Assembly (NCBI GenBank): GCA_000306725.1
Contig: CP003083.1
Coordinates: 3,008,770-3,072,769, forward strand
DNA: 64,000 nucleotides
Source of the DNA: Methanolobus psychrophilus R15
GTDB taxonomy: Archaea > Halobacteriota > Methanosarcinia > Methanosarcinales > Methanosarcinaceae
Direction: 5' to 3'
Under the pieces are notes generated by a model. That model worked only from the letters and a program-made list of their open reading frames with translations. It was not told the origin of the DNA and searched no databases. The stretch's first letter is position 1. Every line of letters begins with the position of its first letter. The position numbers were made by a program, and so were the translations under genes. This document shows, in pieces, positions 32,892 through 42,602 of this stretch.

Positions 32892-33102
32892 TTAAATAGA
32901 CTTAAAGGTAAGCACAAAGTTCCCTATAAGCAACGGAAGCACCATTTTCTTAAGGGGAAATCCTGCAAGTGCAAGCCCAATTGCCAGTATGTCGCTGGGG
33001 AGCGGAGTCAAAGAGTAAACAAATATCAACAAAACTATGTTCTTGTCACCGGCATCTTTGACTAATTGCAAAGACCGGCCTAGATGTTTTCCATATTTTA
33101 AC
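32892..33102 (-). pseudogene. Remnant of a DedA/VTT-like membrane protein
   Basis: An open stretch without start reads LQLVKDAGDKNIVLLIFVYS, LTPLPSDILAIGLALAGFPL and KKMVLPLLIGNFVL, then stops at 32892. The pattern of a polar loop between two hydrophobic segments with S-L-T-P-L-P-S-D is that of small VTT-domain proteins. The N-terminal half and start are missing, so it is a decayed gene. Confidence 0.5.
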
Positions 33103-33303
33103 TATATATTGCTGTATCTTTTGTTTAGAACTCTTTACTTTCCGGACTGGTAGCTGTTCTTAATATTGAATTTATTGGTGATCCGGTCTCGAATCGAGTA
33201 GTTGTAAACCTGTACTTGCCCTTATTATCACAATTTCTGTTTGGTTTAAGTATCTACATTTACATACTTGATATGGGATGGGGATGGTGAGTTTTGGGGA
33301 AAC

Positions 33304-34122
33304 GTGCTGATAGTGAACAAACCAGTCATTGATGTTGTATTCTCATGCGAGGAAAGGAAGAATATGCTTCTGTTCTTAAAGAGCGGACCTCAGGAAACGG
33401 AATTTATCCTCGAGTCGCTGGAAATGAGCAGGCAGGATTTACTTCCGCACATGAAGGTTTTGGAAGATAGTTTTCTTGTCACCCGATCTGAAGATGTGTG
33501 GGAGTTGACAACTATAGGAAAACTAATGGTTAGTAAAATGATTTCTCTGTTAAGCACTGCTGATGTCCTGGACAGTGATATTAATTACTGGGGAAGCCAT
33601 CGTCTTGATCTCATCCCCTCTCACCTAATAAAAAGAATGGATGAGCTAGGAATGTGTAAAGTAATAAATACTCCCTTTTCAGATGCAGACGAATTTAATA
33701 GGGAGATCATCCAAACCTCCTTCATGTCTGGCTCTCTTTTTGCAGTTACTGCGTTCTTTGATCCAAAATATCTTGCATCATTATCTGATCTTGCTCAAAA
33801 GAATGTCAACATATATATTATCCTCTCTGAGACCATGCTTGACAAAGCAGGAAGTCAGTGTACCACATGCTTAAAAAAGCTTGTCAAAAACAGATTAGTT
33901 CATTTCTATGTTTATCCAAAGAAAATGGCTTTTCAGGATTTCATGTACAATGACTATTATCTCCTGCTTCACCTGCTGAAGAAGAATGGAGAATATGATA
34001 GCAAAGGTGTTCTATGCTCTAACCCGCTCGCAGCTGAATGGGGCAAAGATCTGTTTGGATATTATTTGGAGGATTCAATTCCAGTAACCCAGATTCAGCC
34101 AAGAATCAGATATTTTGCATAA
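33304..34122 (+). CDS. FilR1/DUF1724-type winged-helix transcription regulator (chromosomal paralogue)
   Basis: It has the same architecture as the two element copies: winged helix (EERKNMLLFLKSGPQETEFI, SRQDLLPHMKVLEDSFLV, WELTTIGKLMVSK) and FilR1-type C-terminal domain ending WGKDLFGYYLEDSIPVTQI. An upstream frame from 33268 exists, but GTG 33304 with GGGG upstream fits best; GTG 33313 (VNKPVIDVVFSCEE) is an alternative. Divergence from the element copies is clear over the middle domain. It stands alone with no adjacent sensor kinase. Confidence 0.83.
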   Translation: MLIVNKPVIDVVFSCEERKNMLLFLKSGPQETEFILESLEMSRQDLLPHMKVLEDSFLVTRSEDVWELTTIGKLMVSKMISLLSTADVLDSDINYWGSHRLDLIPSHLIKRMDELGMCKVINTPFSDADEFNREIIQTSFMSGSLFAVTAFFDPKYLASLSDLAQKNVNIYIILSETMLDKAGSQCTTCLKKLVKNRLVHFYVYPKKMAFQDFMYNDYYLLLHLLKKNGEYDSKGVLCSNPLAAEWGKDLFGYYLEDSIPVTQIQPRIRYFA

Positions 34123-34359
34123 TTTCTTTTGTCACCTTTTTGGCTATGTAGAAGTCTTAAAGACCATGGAAATCGAAGATAAATAGACACCACAACATTT
34201 TCTCCTTGAGGCCATATCTGTTTGAAATCTTCAAGGATAAATATTCGTATAGTTCTCTTTATCTAGTTGCCCACCAAATGGTCAAGACATATAATATATC
34301 TTTGAGAAAGTAGAGCTAAAAAAACATATTCAGACAAGGACTATCTAAAGTTTTTTAAG

Positions 34360-34434
34360 TGGGCCTAACCGGATTCGAACCGGTGACCGCTCGGTTATGA
34401 GCCGAGCGCTCTAACCTGGCTAAGCTACAGGCCC
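34360..34434 (-). tRNA. tRNA with CAT anticodon (elongator Met, or Ile if modified)
   Basis: On the minus strand GGGCCTG pairs with TAGGCCC, the anticodon stem GCTCGGCT-CAT-AACCGAGC is perfect and the T arm is CCGGTTCGAATCCGG. The discriminator base is A and CCA is not encoded. The acceptor is not of the initiator type. Elongator Met versus Ile2 cannot be decided without identity-element comparison. Confidence 0.9.
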
Positions 34435-34455
34435 GTTCTGAGAAAAGATTTAGAG

Positions 34456-34528
34456 CGCCGCAAACAGGGCTCGAACCTGTGACATTCTGGTTAACAGCCA
34501 GACACTCTACCAACTGAGTTATTGCGGC
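34456..34528 (-). tRNA. tRNA-Asn (GTT anticodon)
   Basis: GCCGCAA pairs with TTGCGGC, the anticodon arm is TCTGGCT-GTT-AACCAGA and the T arm is ACAGGTTCGAGCCCTGT. It lies 21 bp upstream of the CAT tRNA on the same strand, so they are probably one transcript. No attachment repeat is associated with either tRNA. Confidence 0.93.
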
Positions 34529-34780
34529 TTTTTGGTGGCGCCAACGCGCGAATCTTCTTAATGCACTTATTGCTTTTAAACCTTTTGATTGACTGCGCGT
34601 TTTTCCTGGTTTTCGGCACCATTCTTACCATTTCCAAGACAATTTCCACGTAGTAACTCATCATAATGATGATAATCATATATCTTTAATAATATATGTT
34701 CCACTGGAAATAAGGGGGTGCAACTAAAAAGATAGTTTTTACTATGTAACTTGCGTTACATAATTATGTTCTTGAAAATG

Positions 34781-35824
34781 TCAGCATGATTTAGTATCGC
34801 CACTATCCTCATTGAAGATACATATCTGTTTCCCGCACTGCGGACAAGCCATGTCTTCAGTTAGGTTGCATTCTTCCGTATCGAACATGCCCCTCTTAAT
34901 CAGCAGCTCGTTACATTGAGGACAGAAGGTGCTCTCCCTTCCGCTTCCCGGCACGTTCCCTATATAGATATAGTGCAGCCCTTCTTCTTTTGCGATATCA
35001 TACGCCATCTCAAGAGTTTCCAGTGGAGTTGGCGGCACATCTGTGAGCTGGTAATAGGGGTGGAACCGGGTGAAATGTACTGGAGTGTCAGCCCCCAGGT
35101 TCTCATAGATCCACCCTGACATGGCCCGAAGTTCCTCTGGGTCATCATTATGGGTTGGTATTACCAGATTGACCACTTCAATATGCATCCCAAGTTCACG
35201 GGCCAGTTTTGTAGCCTCCAGCACCGGCTCAAGTCTCGCACTTGCCACCTTCCTGTAGAATTCATTATTGAAAGCTTTGATATCCACCCTGAAGGCGTCC
35301 AGGTATGGGGATATCTTCTCCAGCGCTTCGGGCGTGATGTAGCCGTTTGTGACATAAACGGTGGCAAGCCCGGCTTCCTTTGCACGCCTGGCGCAGTCAT
35401 AGGTATACTCATACCAGATGGTAGGCTCATTATATGTCCAAGCGATGGACCTTGCGCCAAACTGCAGCGCCCGTGAAACAGCGGTCTCAGGGCTTATTTC
35501 TCTAGACTGGGATGTGTCTACCTCCACTTGGGAAATAGTCCAGTTCTGGCAGTGTTTGCATCTGAAATTGCAACCGATACTCCCCAGGGAATAGACAGCA
35601 GAACCCGGATAGAAATGATAGAGCGGCTTTTTCTCGATCGGGTCAAGAGCTTCGCTGGAAACCACATTGTAGTTCAGGGTGTACAGTGTCCCGTCCCTGT
35701 TCTCCCTCACTCTGCAGAATCCCCGCTTCCCGGGCGAGATAGTGCATCTGTGACTGCATAGCTTACACTGCACCTTTTTTCCATCATCAAGTCTATCATA
35801 AAGCATTGCTTCCCTGATCATCAA
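34781..35824 (-). CDS. amrS: AmmeMemoRadiSam-system radical SAM enzyme
   Basis: This 347-residue radical SAM protein has the cluster motif C-x3-C-x2-C (GCNFRCKHCQNW) and, before it, a Cys-rich segment (CKLCSHRCTISPGKRGFCRVR) typical of AmrS. A C-terminal zinc-ribbon-like part (CPQCNELL, ACPQCGKQICIF) follows. AmrS works with AMMECR1 and MEMO proteins in an as yet poorly defined protein or nucleic-acid modification; neither partner is encoded in this window. The start is ATG-ATG at 35824. Confidence 0.88.
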   Translation of the reverse strand: MMIREAMLYDRLDDGKKVQCKLCSHRCTISPGKRGFCRVRENRDGTLYTLNYNVVSSEALDPIEKKPLYHFYPGSAVYSLGSIGCNFRCKHCQNWTISQVEVDTSQSREISPETAVSRALQFGARSIAWTYNEPTIWYEYTYDCARRAKEAGLATVYVTNGYITPEALEKISPYLDAFRVDIKAFNNEFYRKVASARLEPVLEATKLARELGMHIEVVNLVIPTHNDDPEELRAMSGWIYENLGADTPVHFTRFHPYYQLTDVPPTPLETLEMAYDIAKEEGLHYIYIGNVPGSGRESTFCPQCNELLIKRGMFDTEECNLTEDMACPQCGKQICIFNEDSGDTKSC

Positions 35825-35904
35825 TATCCCCGGTTAAAGATGTGACCTCATCATTGATAACTTACGCGTTCACATGACCTGAAATAGGTTTATGCGATCA
35901 TTTT

Positions 35905-36801
35905 TCAGGAGAGGAGATTCAGCCTGGCATCGAACGATGTCCTTGTTGCATTTATCATTATATGACTTCCGGGAATGCTCTCGATGATGAACACAGCTGG
36001 ATTGGCACCTTCAGAGACTGAATACTCTAGTGGATCAAGCCCGGCGTCAATTGCCAGCCCCTCAAAGAACTTTTCCCATGCCAATGGGTGCGAACTTTCA
36101 ATTGTTATCTCAACCCTCGTGAGAACTTCTTCTTTCCAGTCCAGTGAATCTTTTTTATTTGTCCTGAGGTTCAGCTCCTCCACAGAGTTACTGGAAATGC
36201 TTCTTTTGGGACCATTGATATTAATGGAATTGATGTCCAGAGAGATATTGTCACTATTATCGATCATTCTCAGATTAATCTGAGGAGAAAGTCGCATCAA
36301 TGAATACTCTTCCTGTGAAAGTATCAGGGCACCGTTCTCATACATGTATTTCTGGTCAACGAAATAGTTGTTTGAAGACATATAGCTTACAGTTCCCATA
36401 TCCTCAAAAAAGGTACCACTGCTGTTAGGACCGTTTGGACCTGTTACCTCAATATGCATGCTGAACACATCATCATTTATCGCCAGCCTTCCACCGGATT
36501 TACCGGTGCCGAACATGGGCAGACTCCCTCCTCCCATCCTGAAAGGAACGCTCAATGAAAGAACTGTTGAAGGCTCTGCCATGACATAGGCAGAAAGCAT
36601 GTCAACATCGTTCTTCATTCCTGCCATATCATAGAAGACATCATCCATATGGGATTGCTCGGCAGCCATTTTCCATTCGGGGATATACTGCACGTTCACA
36701 ACGGTTATGACAGACATGATGATCCCAAGGAGAAGCACAGCCGATACTACGGTAGATACGGCATTTTCACAGGACATCATAGATCTTATCTTCATTCTCA
36801 T
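35905..36801 (-). CDS. Type IV pilin-like protein
   Basis: A short basic leader ends before a class III hydrophobic segment (AVSTVVSAVLLLGIIMSVITVV), as in archaeal type IV pilins processed by PibD-type peptidases. The remaining 250 residues form a beta-rich exported domain with an Asn/Ser-rich end. It is the last gene of a leftward operon with a second pilin-like protein, a TadC-like membrane protein and a secretion ATPase. At 298 residues it is larger than major pilins and may be a minor or tip component. Confidence 0.75.
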   Translation of the reverse strand: MRMKIRSMMSCENAVSTVVSAVLLLGIIMSVITVVNVQYIPEWKMAAEQSHMDDVFYDMAGMKNDVDMLSAYVMAEPSTVLSLSVPFRMGGGSLPMFGTGKSGGRLAINDDVFSMHIEVTGPNGPNSSGTFFEDMGTVSYMSSNNYFVDQKYMYENGALILSQEEYSLMRLSPQINLRMIDNSDNISLDINSININGPKRSISSNSVEELNLRTNKKDSLDWKEEVLTRVEITIESSHPLAWEKFFEGLAIDAGLDPLEYSVSEGANPAVFIIESIPGSHIMINATRTSFDARLNLLS

Positions 36802-36819
36802 TTCCCCTTTTTCCTTGTA

Positions 36820-38796
36820 TCACACATAGAGATCGTATCTTTGCTGTACTTCGCTTGCATCCAGTGTATAGTTATAGATGGCAACCTCATCAAGCCGACC
36901 ATTTAGTCCGTAAACACTTCCCGGTAGTTGTGATCCGATTTGCAAAGAACCGGATGAAGGATTTGCCGCTATACCTGAACCTGATTCAATATTGTCAACA
37001 TTTCCATTTATATAAATTATCAATGATGTCGAATTCCATGTAGCTACAACATGATACCAGGATTGTGTAGCCAGTTCTGTGTTTGATATAACTGAAAACC
37101 CCCCATCGTTCAAGGAGAAAAGTATTCTTTTATTGTTGCCTAAACCAGATCCACCAAATTGCAGACTATAGCTTTCATCTGAATGATCGTTTTGCTCACC
37201 TTTGTGCACAATTCCGGCATAGTTCCTGTAATTCTGGACGTATACCCACGCCTCAACAGAGCCTTCTGTTGTGAGGTCAAGATCAGAGCTATGTGGCACT
37301 GTTATGTATTCTTTATTACCTGATCCTTGGCCTAGACCCTGTTCAAACTCGATCGCACTATTGTTTACACCAGAAGGCACTCTGGTTGCGCGTACAATTA
37401 TCCCATCATTCCCACCCTCAGAATCGACAACTGTATTATCATTGCGTACATCAAAACCCCACAAAGAGGCAGGAATTGGTAGTGTTGTTTCAGGATTTCC
37501 TGATTGCCCGGAAGATGAGAGCTGGTAGTAACCGCTACATTTTAAATATGTACTTGTAGGATTGAAATTGATCTGAGTGTTTCCCGGACTGTAAAATCCT
37601 ATATTCGAGATGTTGATTGCAGAATTGTTGGTTTCCCAGTTGATTATGAAATCACCATCTGCTTCAAGATATGCCTGGCTGTTATCCGATGGAAGCTCAT
37701 ATCTTAAAGTCGAATAATAATTGGATACAGGCTGGACATAAATACTGGTGACCTGTCCGGTGGCTTTCAGATTGCCATTTATGGATAGATTGACATTCAG
37801 ATCAAAAGTTGATATCTGGGAATTACCGATATTCATGGAAATTGTCCCTGTCGTCTGATCATTTACAATTTCAAGCTTTATGGAATCACTTTGATTCAGA
37901 TTGTATCTGACACCATCTATGTCTACATACCTGTAGTTCCCGTCATTTGTAAAGCTGACATAGCCGCCATCTTTTATGACACCTCCCTTTGCAGGTTTAT
38001 TAAGGATTATTCTGCCTGCATAGGTGCCCTGAGTATCAATAACAGTTACAGACCGGGAGGTGCTATCTGTATTTCCGTCATTATCTGTGACTGTAAGAGT
38101 TATAGTATAAGTTCCTGGAGCAGAGTAATGGTGAGAAGGAGCCTGGGCAGTTGAAGTGTTTCCGTCACCAAAATCCCACGACCATGCAACAATGGTGCCA
38201 TCTGGATATGAAGATAGGTCCGTAAAGACAACCGTTTCATATATAACTGGATCCGGGGGTAAATATGTGAAATCTGCAGATGGTGCCTGCGGTCCTCCAT
38301 TTCCGTTCCCATTTGATCCTGAGCCTGCACCCATTGCTATTTCATCACCAAGGAGTGAACCGCTCTTTATAACGATATTTGAACCTGTCTGCAGTAATAT
38401 GATGCCTACATAATCATCTTCATTGATACTGGTGTTCCAGAGGACATCGGTCTTTATCTCAATGGTCTCACCCAGGTGCCAGCTATCGTTTCCAAAAAGC
38501 TGTACAAGCTGCGGCGAAGAAAAATCCCGCTGGGTCCCGTTCAGGTTCAGGATGAGTTGAACTTTGTTCAGGTCCACTTGTTCACCGCCTGTGTGTCGAA
38601 TGTAGATAGTGTCAGAATCCACATCAACCCAGCCGCCGATATTTACATGGACCCTTTCATCTGCGCCTACATAAGAGAACAAGAACACAGCTATCACAGA
38701 AAATGCAAGTACTGCAATGGCTGTCATCAATACTTCACCGATAACCTCGGAAACTGCATTGGTATCATTCCGGAATGTATTTTTGTGACTATTCAT
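36820..38796 (-). CDS. Large pilin-like surface protein with PKD and LamG-type domains
   Basis: A type IV pilin N-terminus (AVSEVIGEVLMTAIAVLAFS) is followed by a DUF1628-like beta domain, a PKD domain (PSADFTYLPPDPVIYETVVF ... WSWDFGDGNTSTAQAPSHHY; about 170-255), a middle beta region and a C-terminal concanavalin/LamG domain (SVEAWVYVQNYRNYAGIVHK ... RLDEVAIYNYTLDASEV; about 485-650). The two adhesion domains on a pilin stem suggest a tip adhesin assembled by the adjacent ATPase and TadC-like protein. It is 658 residues long, and 18 bp separate it from the next pilin gene. Confidence 0.82.
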   Translation of the reverse strand: MNSHKNTFRNDTNAVSEVIGEVLMTAIAVLAFSVIAVFLFSYVGADERVHVNIGGWVDVDSDTIYIRHTGGEQVDLNKVQLILNLNGTQRDFSSPQLVQLFGNDSWHLGETIEIKTDVLWNTSINEDDYVGIILLQTGSNIVIKSGSLLGDEIAMGAGSGSNGNGNGGPQAPSADFTYLPPDPVIYETVVFTDLSSYPDGTIVAWSWDFGDGNTSTAQAPSHHYSAPGTYTITLTVTDNDGNTDSTSRSVTVIDTQGTYAGRIILNKPAKGGVIKDGGYVSFTNDGNYRYVDIDGVRYNLNQSDSIKLEIVNDQTTGTISMNIGNSQISTFDLNVNLSINGNLKATGQVTSIYVQPVSNYYSTLRYELPSDNSQAYLEADGDFIINWETNNSAINISNIGFYSPGNTQINFNPTSTYLKCSGYYQLSSSGQSGNPETTLPIPASLWGFDVRNDNTVVDSEGGNDGIIVRATRVPSGVNNSAIEFEQGLGQGSGNKEYITVPHSSDLDLTTEGSVEAWVYVQNYRNYAGIVHKGEQNDHSDESYSLQFGGSGLGNNKRILFSLNDGGFSVISNTELATQSWYHVVATWNSTSLIIYINGNVDNIESGSGIAANPSSGSLQIGSQLPGSVYGLNGRLDEVAIYNYTLDASEVQQRYDLYV

Positions 38797-38806
38797 GCGG
38801 ACCAGC

Positions 38807-40804
38807 TCATATCAAGAAGGCAAATACCAGATAGGCTATACACATCATTGCCAAAGAATGCTTGATTCCCGAACGGATGTTACCGGCTCCCATCTTTCCG
38901 GCGACGATACCTGAACAGAAACCCTGGATCATCGCTGCATGGAAGAATATCATTGTGTAGGCCTCAAGATCGAAATCGGTTATTAGTGGCATACCCGTCT
39001 GGACAGTGCCACTGGCAGAAGGTATCGCGGGCAGGAAGTAAGCTGCAAGTATGTAAACTATGAAAAGGAAAACCATGAAAGCAATGTATATTATGAAAAC
39101 ATACACGAACATCTCTGCATTACGTTCCTTTTTGAGATGCTTCTGGACATCGGCATCATGAGCGGCTATTGTGAGCACACTTTTAATGTCACTGGTGGTT
39201 TCATTAGCCTTGATGATAAGCGTGATGATACGCTGTGTCATATCTGTTCTGATGCGGTATTCGAACTTTCTCAGAGCGTCGTCAAGCTTTGCTCCCCAGG
39301 AAAGATCATTGATAAGCCTCCTGACCTCAGCATGTAGCACGCCAATCTTCATCTTCATGCTCATCTCAATGGCATCGACCAGCACTATCCCGGCCTCGTT
39401 GATACCCGCAAGATTGCTCAGGAATTCAGGGATATGAGATTCTATTTGTCTTACACGGTGGTTCCTCATTTCATTGAATACTACGAAAGGGACGAACAGT
39501 ATAAGCAGTGCAATGAACACATAATCATCAATATTTGCCACAGTAGCAGAATTAATATTCCTGAAAAGTGCAATATTCAAAGAGCCCGTATAATTCCGGG
39601 TATTCCACAACAGGTAGATCGCTGCAGCCGGAACACTTAGAATGAACACGTATGCAGGTGTGCTCTTTAAAAAATGGAATGGATGAGTGAGTGTATAGAT
39701 TACCTTCAGCATCTTTTCCCGAAAGAGGATCTTCTTCCTGAGCTCTTCCTCGTTCTCCGGGCCCGGCCTTATCCTGACGTGTGAAAATATTTCCAGCTTC
39801 TTTTCCTTTAAATAGACATTATGCAGGTTAGAACTTTCGCCGGTTATCGAGCTTAGCAGAATTATGAATACTATAGTGCTCAGGGGAATCAGCAGGTAGA
39901 TCATGTAGTTCAGGATCACCATAGAACCCGTATTTATGAGCCCCAGCACCACAAGTATGGTAATAAGGAACAGTGGACCGGCGACAAACGCGGATATGTA
40001 TATCTCGGCCATCACTCCAAGCGTCTCAAAGAACAATTTCTGCTCCTTGGAAGCTGTCAGACGGTATTGGTCATTCTTGGCCCTGAGGTAAGAGGTCACA
40101 TCCCCTCCACTGGCAACGATGGATGTAAGCCCCTCTATGAAGTCCTTGAACTTCTGGGAAGGTGTCCTCTGGCTTGCCTTTTCGAGAGCCGTCAGAAGAT
40201 CCGTACCATAACACTCCATGTCCTTGACGATGTATCCTATCTCTTCCGCAGAAGCGCCGTAGATATGGTAGTTGTCAGTGATGGACCGCATAACGTCCAG
40301 CAGGTTCAGGCCCCCGCCCCTGCTCATGGCATACAGGTAAGCGGTTGTGTGCGGCAGGGACTGGTTAATGAGTGAGCTTCTTACATTTGCCTGTACCTCG
40401 GGAATGGACATGTAAACATAGTATGTCAGGGAAAAGGCAACAGTAAAGAACGTAATACATAGTAGCAGAGAAAATATAAATGGAAAATTTGCACTTATAG
40501 TGGCTGGCACTAACCACGGCCCCACATGAGACAGTGCCATCTCTTTAAAAGAATGTAGTCCAAGCGTCATCCCGGCAATTGCAGCGACCAGTCCAATGAG
40601 CAGAGACACAAGATATGCCTGTGATACGTATTGCTCCACCAGCATGCCCATACCGGCCTTACGCAGCATGTGGCGTGTATCCAGGAAGTTATCTATGTTC
40701 CTGCGGATGTATTTCCCAAACAGCAGATGTGCGGTAAAGTCTATTGCATTAGTTATAAAATTCACCTGTACACCTTCACCCAGTGTTTGCGAGTATATCC
40801 TCAA
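38807..40804 (-). CDS. TadC/ArlJ-like type IV pilus assembly membrane protein (two T2SF domains)
   Basis: The 665-residue protein contains two T2SF modules: ATTAYLYAMSRGGGLNLLDV-like in the first half and FLSNLAGINEAGIVLVDAIE in the second. Each is followed by membrane helices, about nine in total. It forms the inner-membrane platform for pilin assembly with the ATPase encoded upstream. Its start overlaps the end of that gene by 29 bp. The duplicated form is common in archaeal pilus systems. Confidence 0.87.
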   Translation of the reverse strand: MRIYSQTLGEGVQVNFITNAIDFTAHLLFGKYIRRNIDNFLDTRHMLRKAGMGMLVEQYVSQAYLVSLLIGLVAAIAGMTLGLHSFKEMALSHVGPWLVPATISANFPFIFSLLLCITFFTVAFSLTYYVYMSIPEVQANVRSSLINQSLPHTTAYLYAMSRGGGLNLLDVMRSITDNYHIYGASAEEIGYIVKDMECYGTDLLTALEKASQRTPSQKFKDFIEGLTSIVASGGDVTSYLRAKNDQYRLTASKEQKLFFETLGVMAEIYISAFVAGPLFLITILVVLGLINTGSMVILNYMIYLLIPLSTIVFIILLSSITGESSNLHNVYLKEKKLEIFSHVRIRPGPENEEELRKKILFREKMLKVIYTLTHPFHFLKSTPAYVFILSVPAAAIYLLWNTRNYTGSLNIALFRNINSATVANIDDYVFIALLILFVPFVVFNEMRNHRVRQIESHIPEFLSNLAGINEAGIVLVDAIEMSMKMKIGVLHAEVRRLINDLSWGAKLDDALRKFEYRIRTDMTQRIITLIIKANETTSDIKSVLTIAAHDADVQKHLKKERNAEMFVYVFIIYIAFMVFLFIVYILAAYFLPAIPSASGTVQTGMPLITDFDLEAYTMIFFHAAMIQGFCSGIVAGKMGAGNIRSGIKHSLAMMCIAYLVFAFLI

Positions 40805-42470
40805 GAGTGCCGTTCTCGATGGACCGGATCACCATTTCGGGGTCTGCGGAGTAGGCCTGCACAACAAGAGAAGTATTGACATAGTCCCGTATACCTTTAT
40901 CGCGCATATATTCAAGGATACGCTGCCTCACCTTTATCTCAGAGGCAAGTTTCTCTTTATCCCATCCACGGGACTGCATTACTTTAGCAAGAGCGTATGA
41001 ATCACCGTTGCACTTGAAGGTGTCTGTAAGAGGATCCCAGCGGTAAAGCTCATTGATACGGATATAGCCGGTCTTGGTATCAGTACCAGTGAGCTCCACA
41101 AGGCTATGTGTCCTGCGTACACGCTTGTCCTTAACAAAAGTCTGGACCTGTATGCTCAATATGTCCAGTGACTGCAGCATCACATGAGGCACATTAAGAG
41201 GAGGGCTGTCCAGCCTGTTCACAACAGTCTGCACGTCTCCTGCATGCATTGTCGAATAGGTAGCATGACCTGTGGATATTGCCTGGAAGAGAGTGAGGGC
41301 TTCCTCTCCGCGTATCTCACCTACAAGAATGTACTCCGGACGTTGGCGCAGCGCAGAGCGTAAAAGATCATACATCGTGACTTCTCCTGCGCTGCCTGCG
41401 CCAAGTGCCTTCCTGGTAACTCCCGCTATCCAGTTATCATGGTGCAGGGTCAGCTCACGTGTATCCTCAATGGAAACGATCTTTGAAAGGGGTGGGATGA
41501 AAAGGGATACTGCATTGAGTATGGATGTCTTGCCTGATGCAGTGCCTCCTGCAAAGATGGCACAATTGCCATTCTCGATGGCCAGCCAGAAATATGCCAT
41601 CATATCAATGCTGCATGTGTTGTAATTTATGAGGTCTATGGCTGTGATAGGGTCTCCCCTGAACTTCCGTATGGTAAAGGAGCTTCCCCTCGTAGTTATC
41701 TCTTTTCCCAGAGTTGCCTGCAGCCTGGAGCCGTCAGGAAGTGTCGCGTCCACCATGGGTTCACTTATGGAGATATGCTTCCCGCTCTTTTGACAAAGTT
41801 TGATCACCAGTGAATTAAGCTCCTCCTCGGCGAAAGAGATGTTTGTTTTAATGTTGCGGTACTTGTTATGGTACATGAAAACAGGAATATTTATCCCATC
41901 ACAGGATATGTCCTCTATATAGGGGTCAAGCATGAGTGTGTTGATCCTGTCATTCCCAAGGAAATTACGTTTGAGGTAATAGAGTATCCTGTGCGTGGAT
42001 GCAGTTCCAAGGTCTGCATGGTACCTGCTAAAAAGAGAAAGTGCATGCTCTGTGAGGATGATATCCTTATCTTTTCGCGGCCCAATGCCTCCCAGACTCA
42101 GGATGTCACGAAGGTCATCATAGACCCTTTCAAGCACGTCCCTTTCATAAAGAGTAAGCTCCGGCTCAGCGACATGATAATTGAAGATATTACCTTTTTC
42201 AAGGATGCAGATAAAAGAGAAAGGTTCATTCACCCAATACCTTTCTATTTCTGTGTACCCTTCAGGTATTTCCATTTCTACAAGGGGCCCGTGTATCTGC
42301 GGGTCATAGGCTGGGAGCTCTCGCCTTGTTTTTATTACACCTGACAGCCGTTCTTTAATATTGGCATAAAGAGATGTACCCTTTAACGGAGCTGATGCTT
42401 CCGTAAGATCTTTGTCCTGCACAAGCGGAACTATTGTGCTAGATTCAGTGTATTCCAGATCCGGACTCAT
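40776..42470 (-). CDS. Type II/IV secretion-type ATPase for pilus assembly
   Basis: This 564-residue VirB11/ArlI/PilB-like ATPase powers pilin assembly. Walker A is AGGTASGKTS, the Asp box is IVSIEDTREL, Walker B is YILVGEIRGEEA and the His box is GHATYSTMHAG. The N-terminal third is an archaeal-type extension (YTEIERYWVNEPFSFICILE). It is the first gene of the operon that continues with the TadC-like protein and two pilin-like proteins. No archaellin or chemotaxis genes are adjacent, so it is a pilus rather than an archaellum locus. Confidence 0.9.
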   Translation of the reverse strand: MSPDLEYTESSTIVPLVQDKDLTEASAPLKGTSLYANIKERLSGVIKTRRELPAYDPQIHGPLVEMEIPEGYTEIERYWVNEPFSFICILEKGNIFNYHVAEPELTLYERDVLERVYDDLRDILSLGGIGPRKDKDIILTEHALSLFSRYHADLGTASTHRILYYLKRNFLGNDRINTLMLDPYIEDISCDGINIPVFMYHNKYRNIKTNISFAEEELNSLVIKLCQKSGKHISISEPMVDATLPDGSRLQATLGKEITTRGSSFTIRKFRGDPITAIDLINYNTCSIDMMAYFWLAIENGNCAIFAGGTASGKTSILNAVSLFIPPLSKIVSIEDTRELTLHHDNWIAGVTRKALGAGSAGEVTMYDLLRSALRQRPEYILVGEIRGEEALTLFQAISTGHATYSTMHAGDVQTVVNRLDSPPLNVPHVMLQSLDILSIQVQTFVKDKRVRRTHSLVELTGTDTKTGYIRINELYRWDPLTDTFKCNGDSYALAKVMQSRGWDKEKLASEIKVRQRILEYMRDKGIRDYVNTSLVVQAYSADPEMVIRSIENGTLEDILANTG

Positions 42471-42602
42471 TCATTATTATGATGTCATTTTTATATAAAA
42501 AGTCTTTGTTTTAAGAAGTGCAATTGTAAGAGTAAGTAAAGTAAAATAAGGATAGAAAATCAACTTCCAATAAGGACAGGATAAAAAAGTAATCAAAGAA
42601 TA

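Noticed and set aside
34360..34528. tRNA genes as attachment site of an element
   Set aside because: Neither tRNA has a duplicated 3' end in the window; the mapped element uses the FKBP gene instead.
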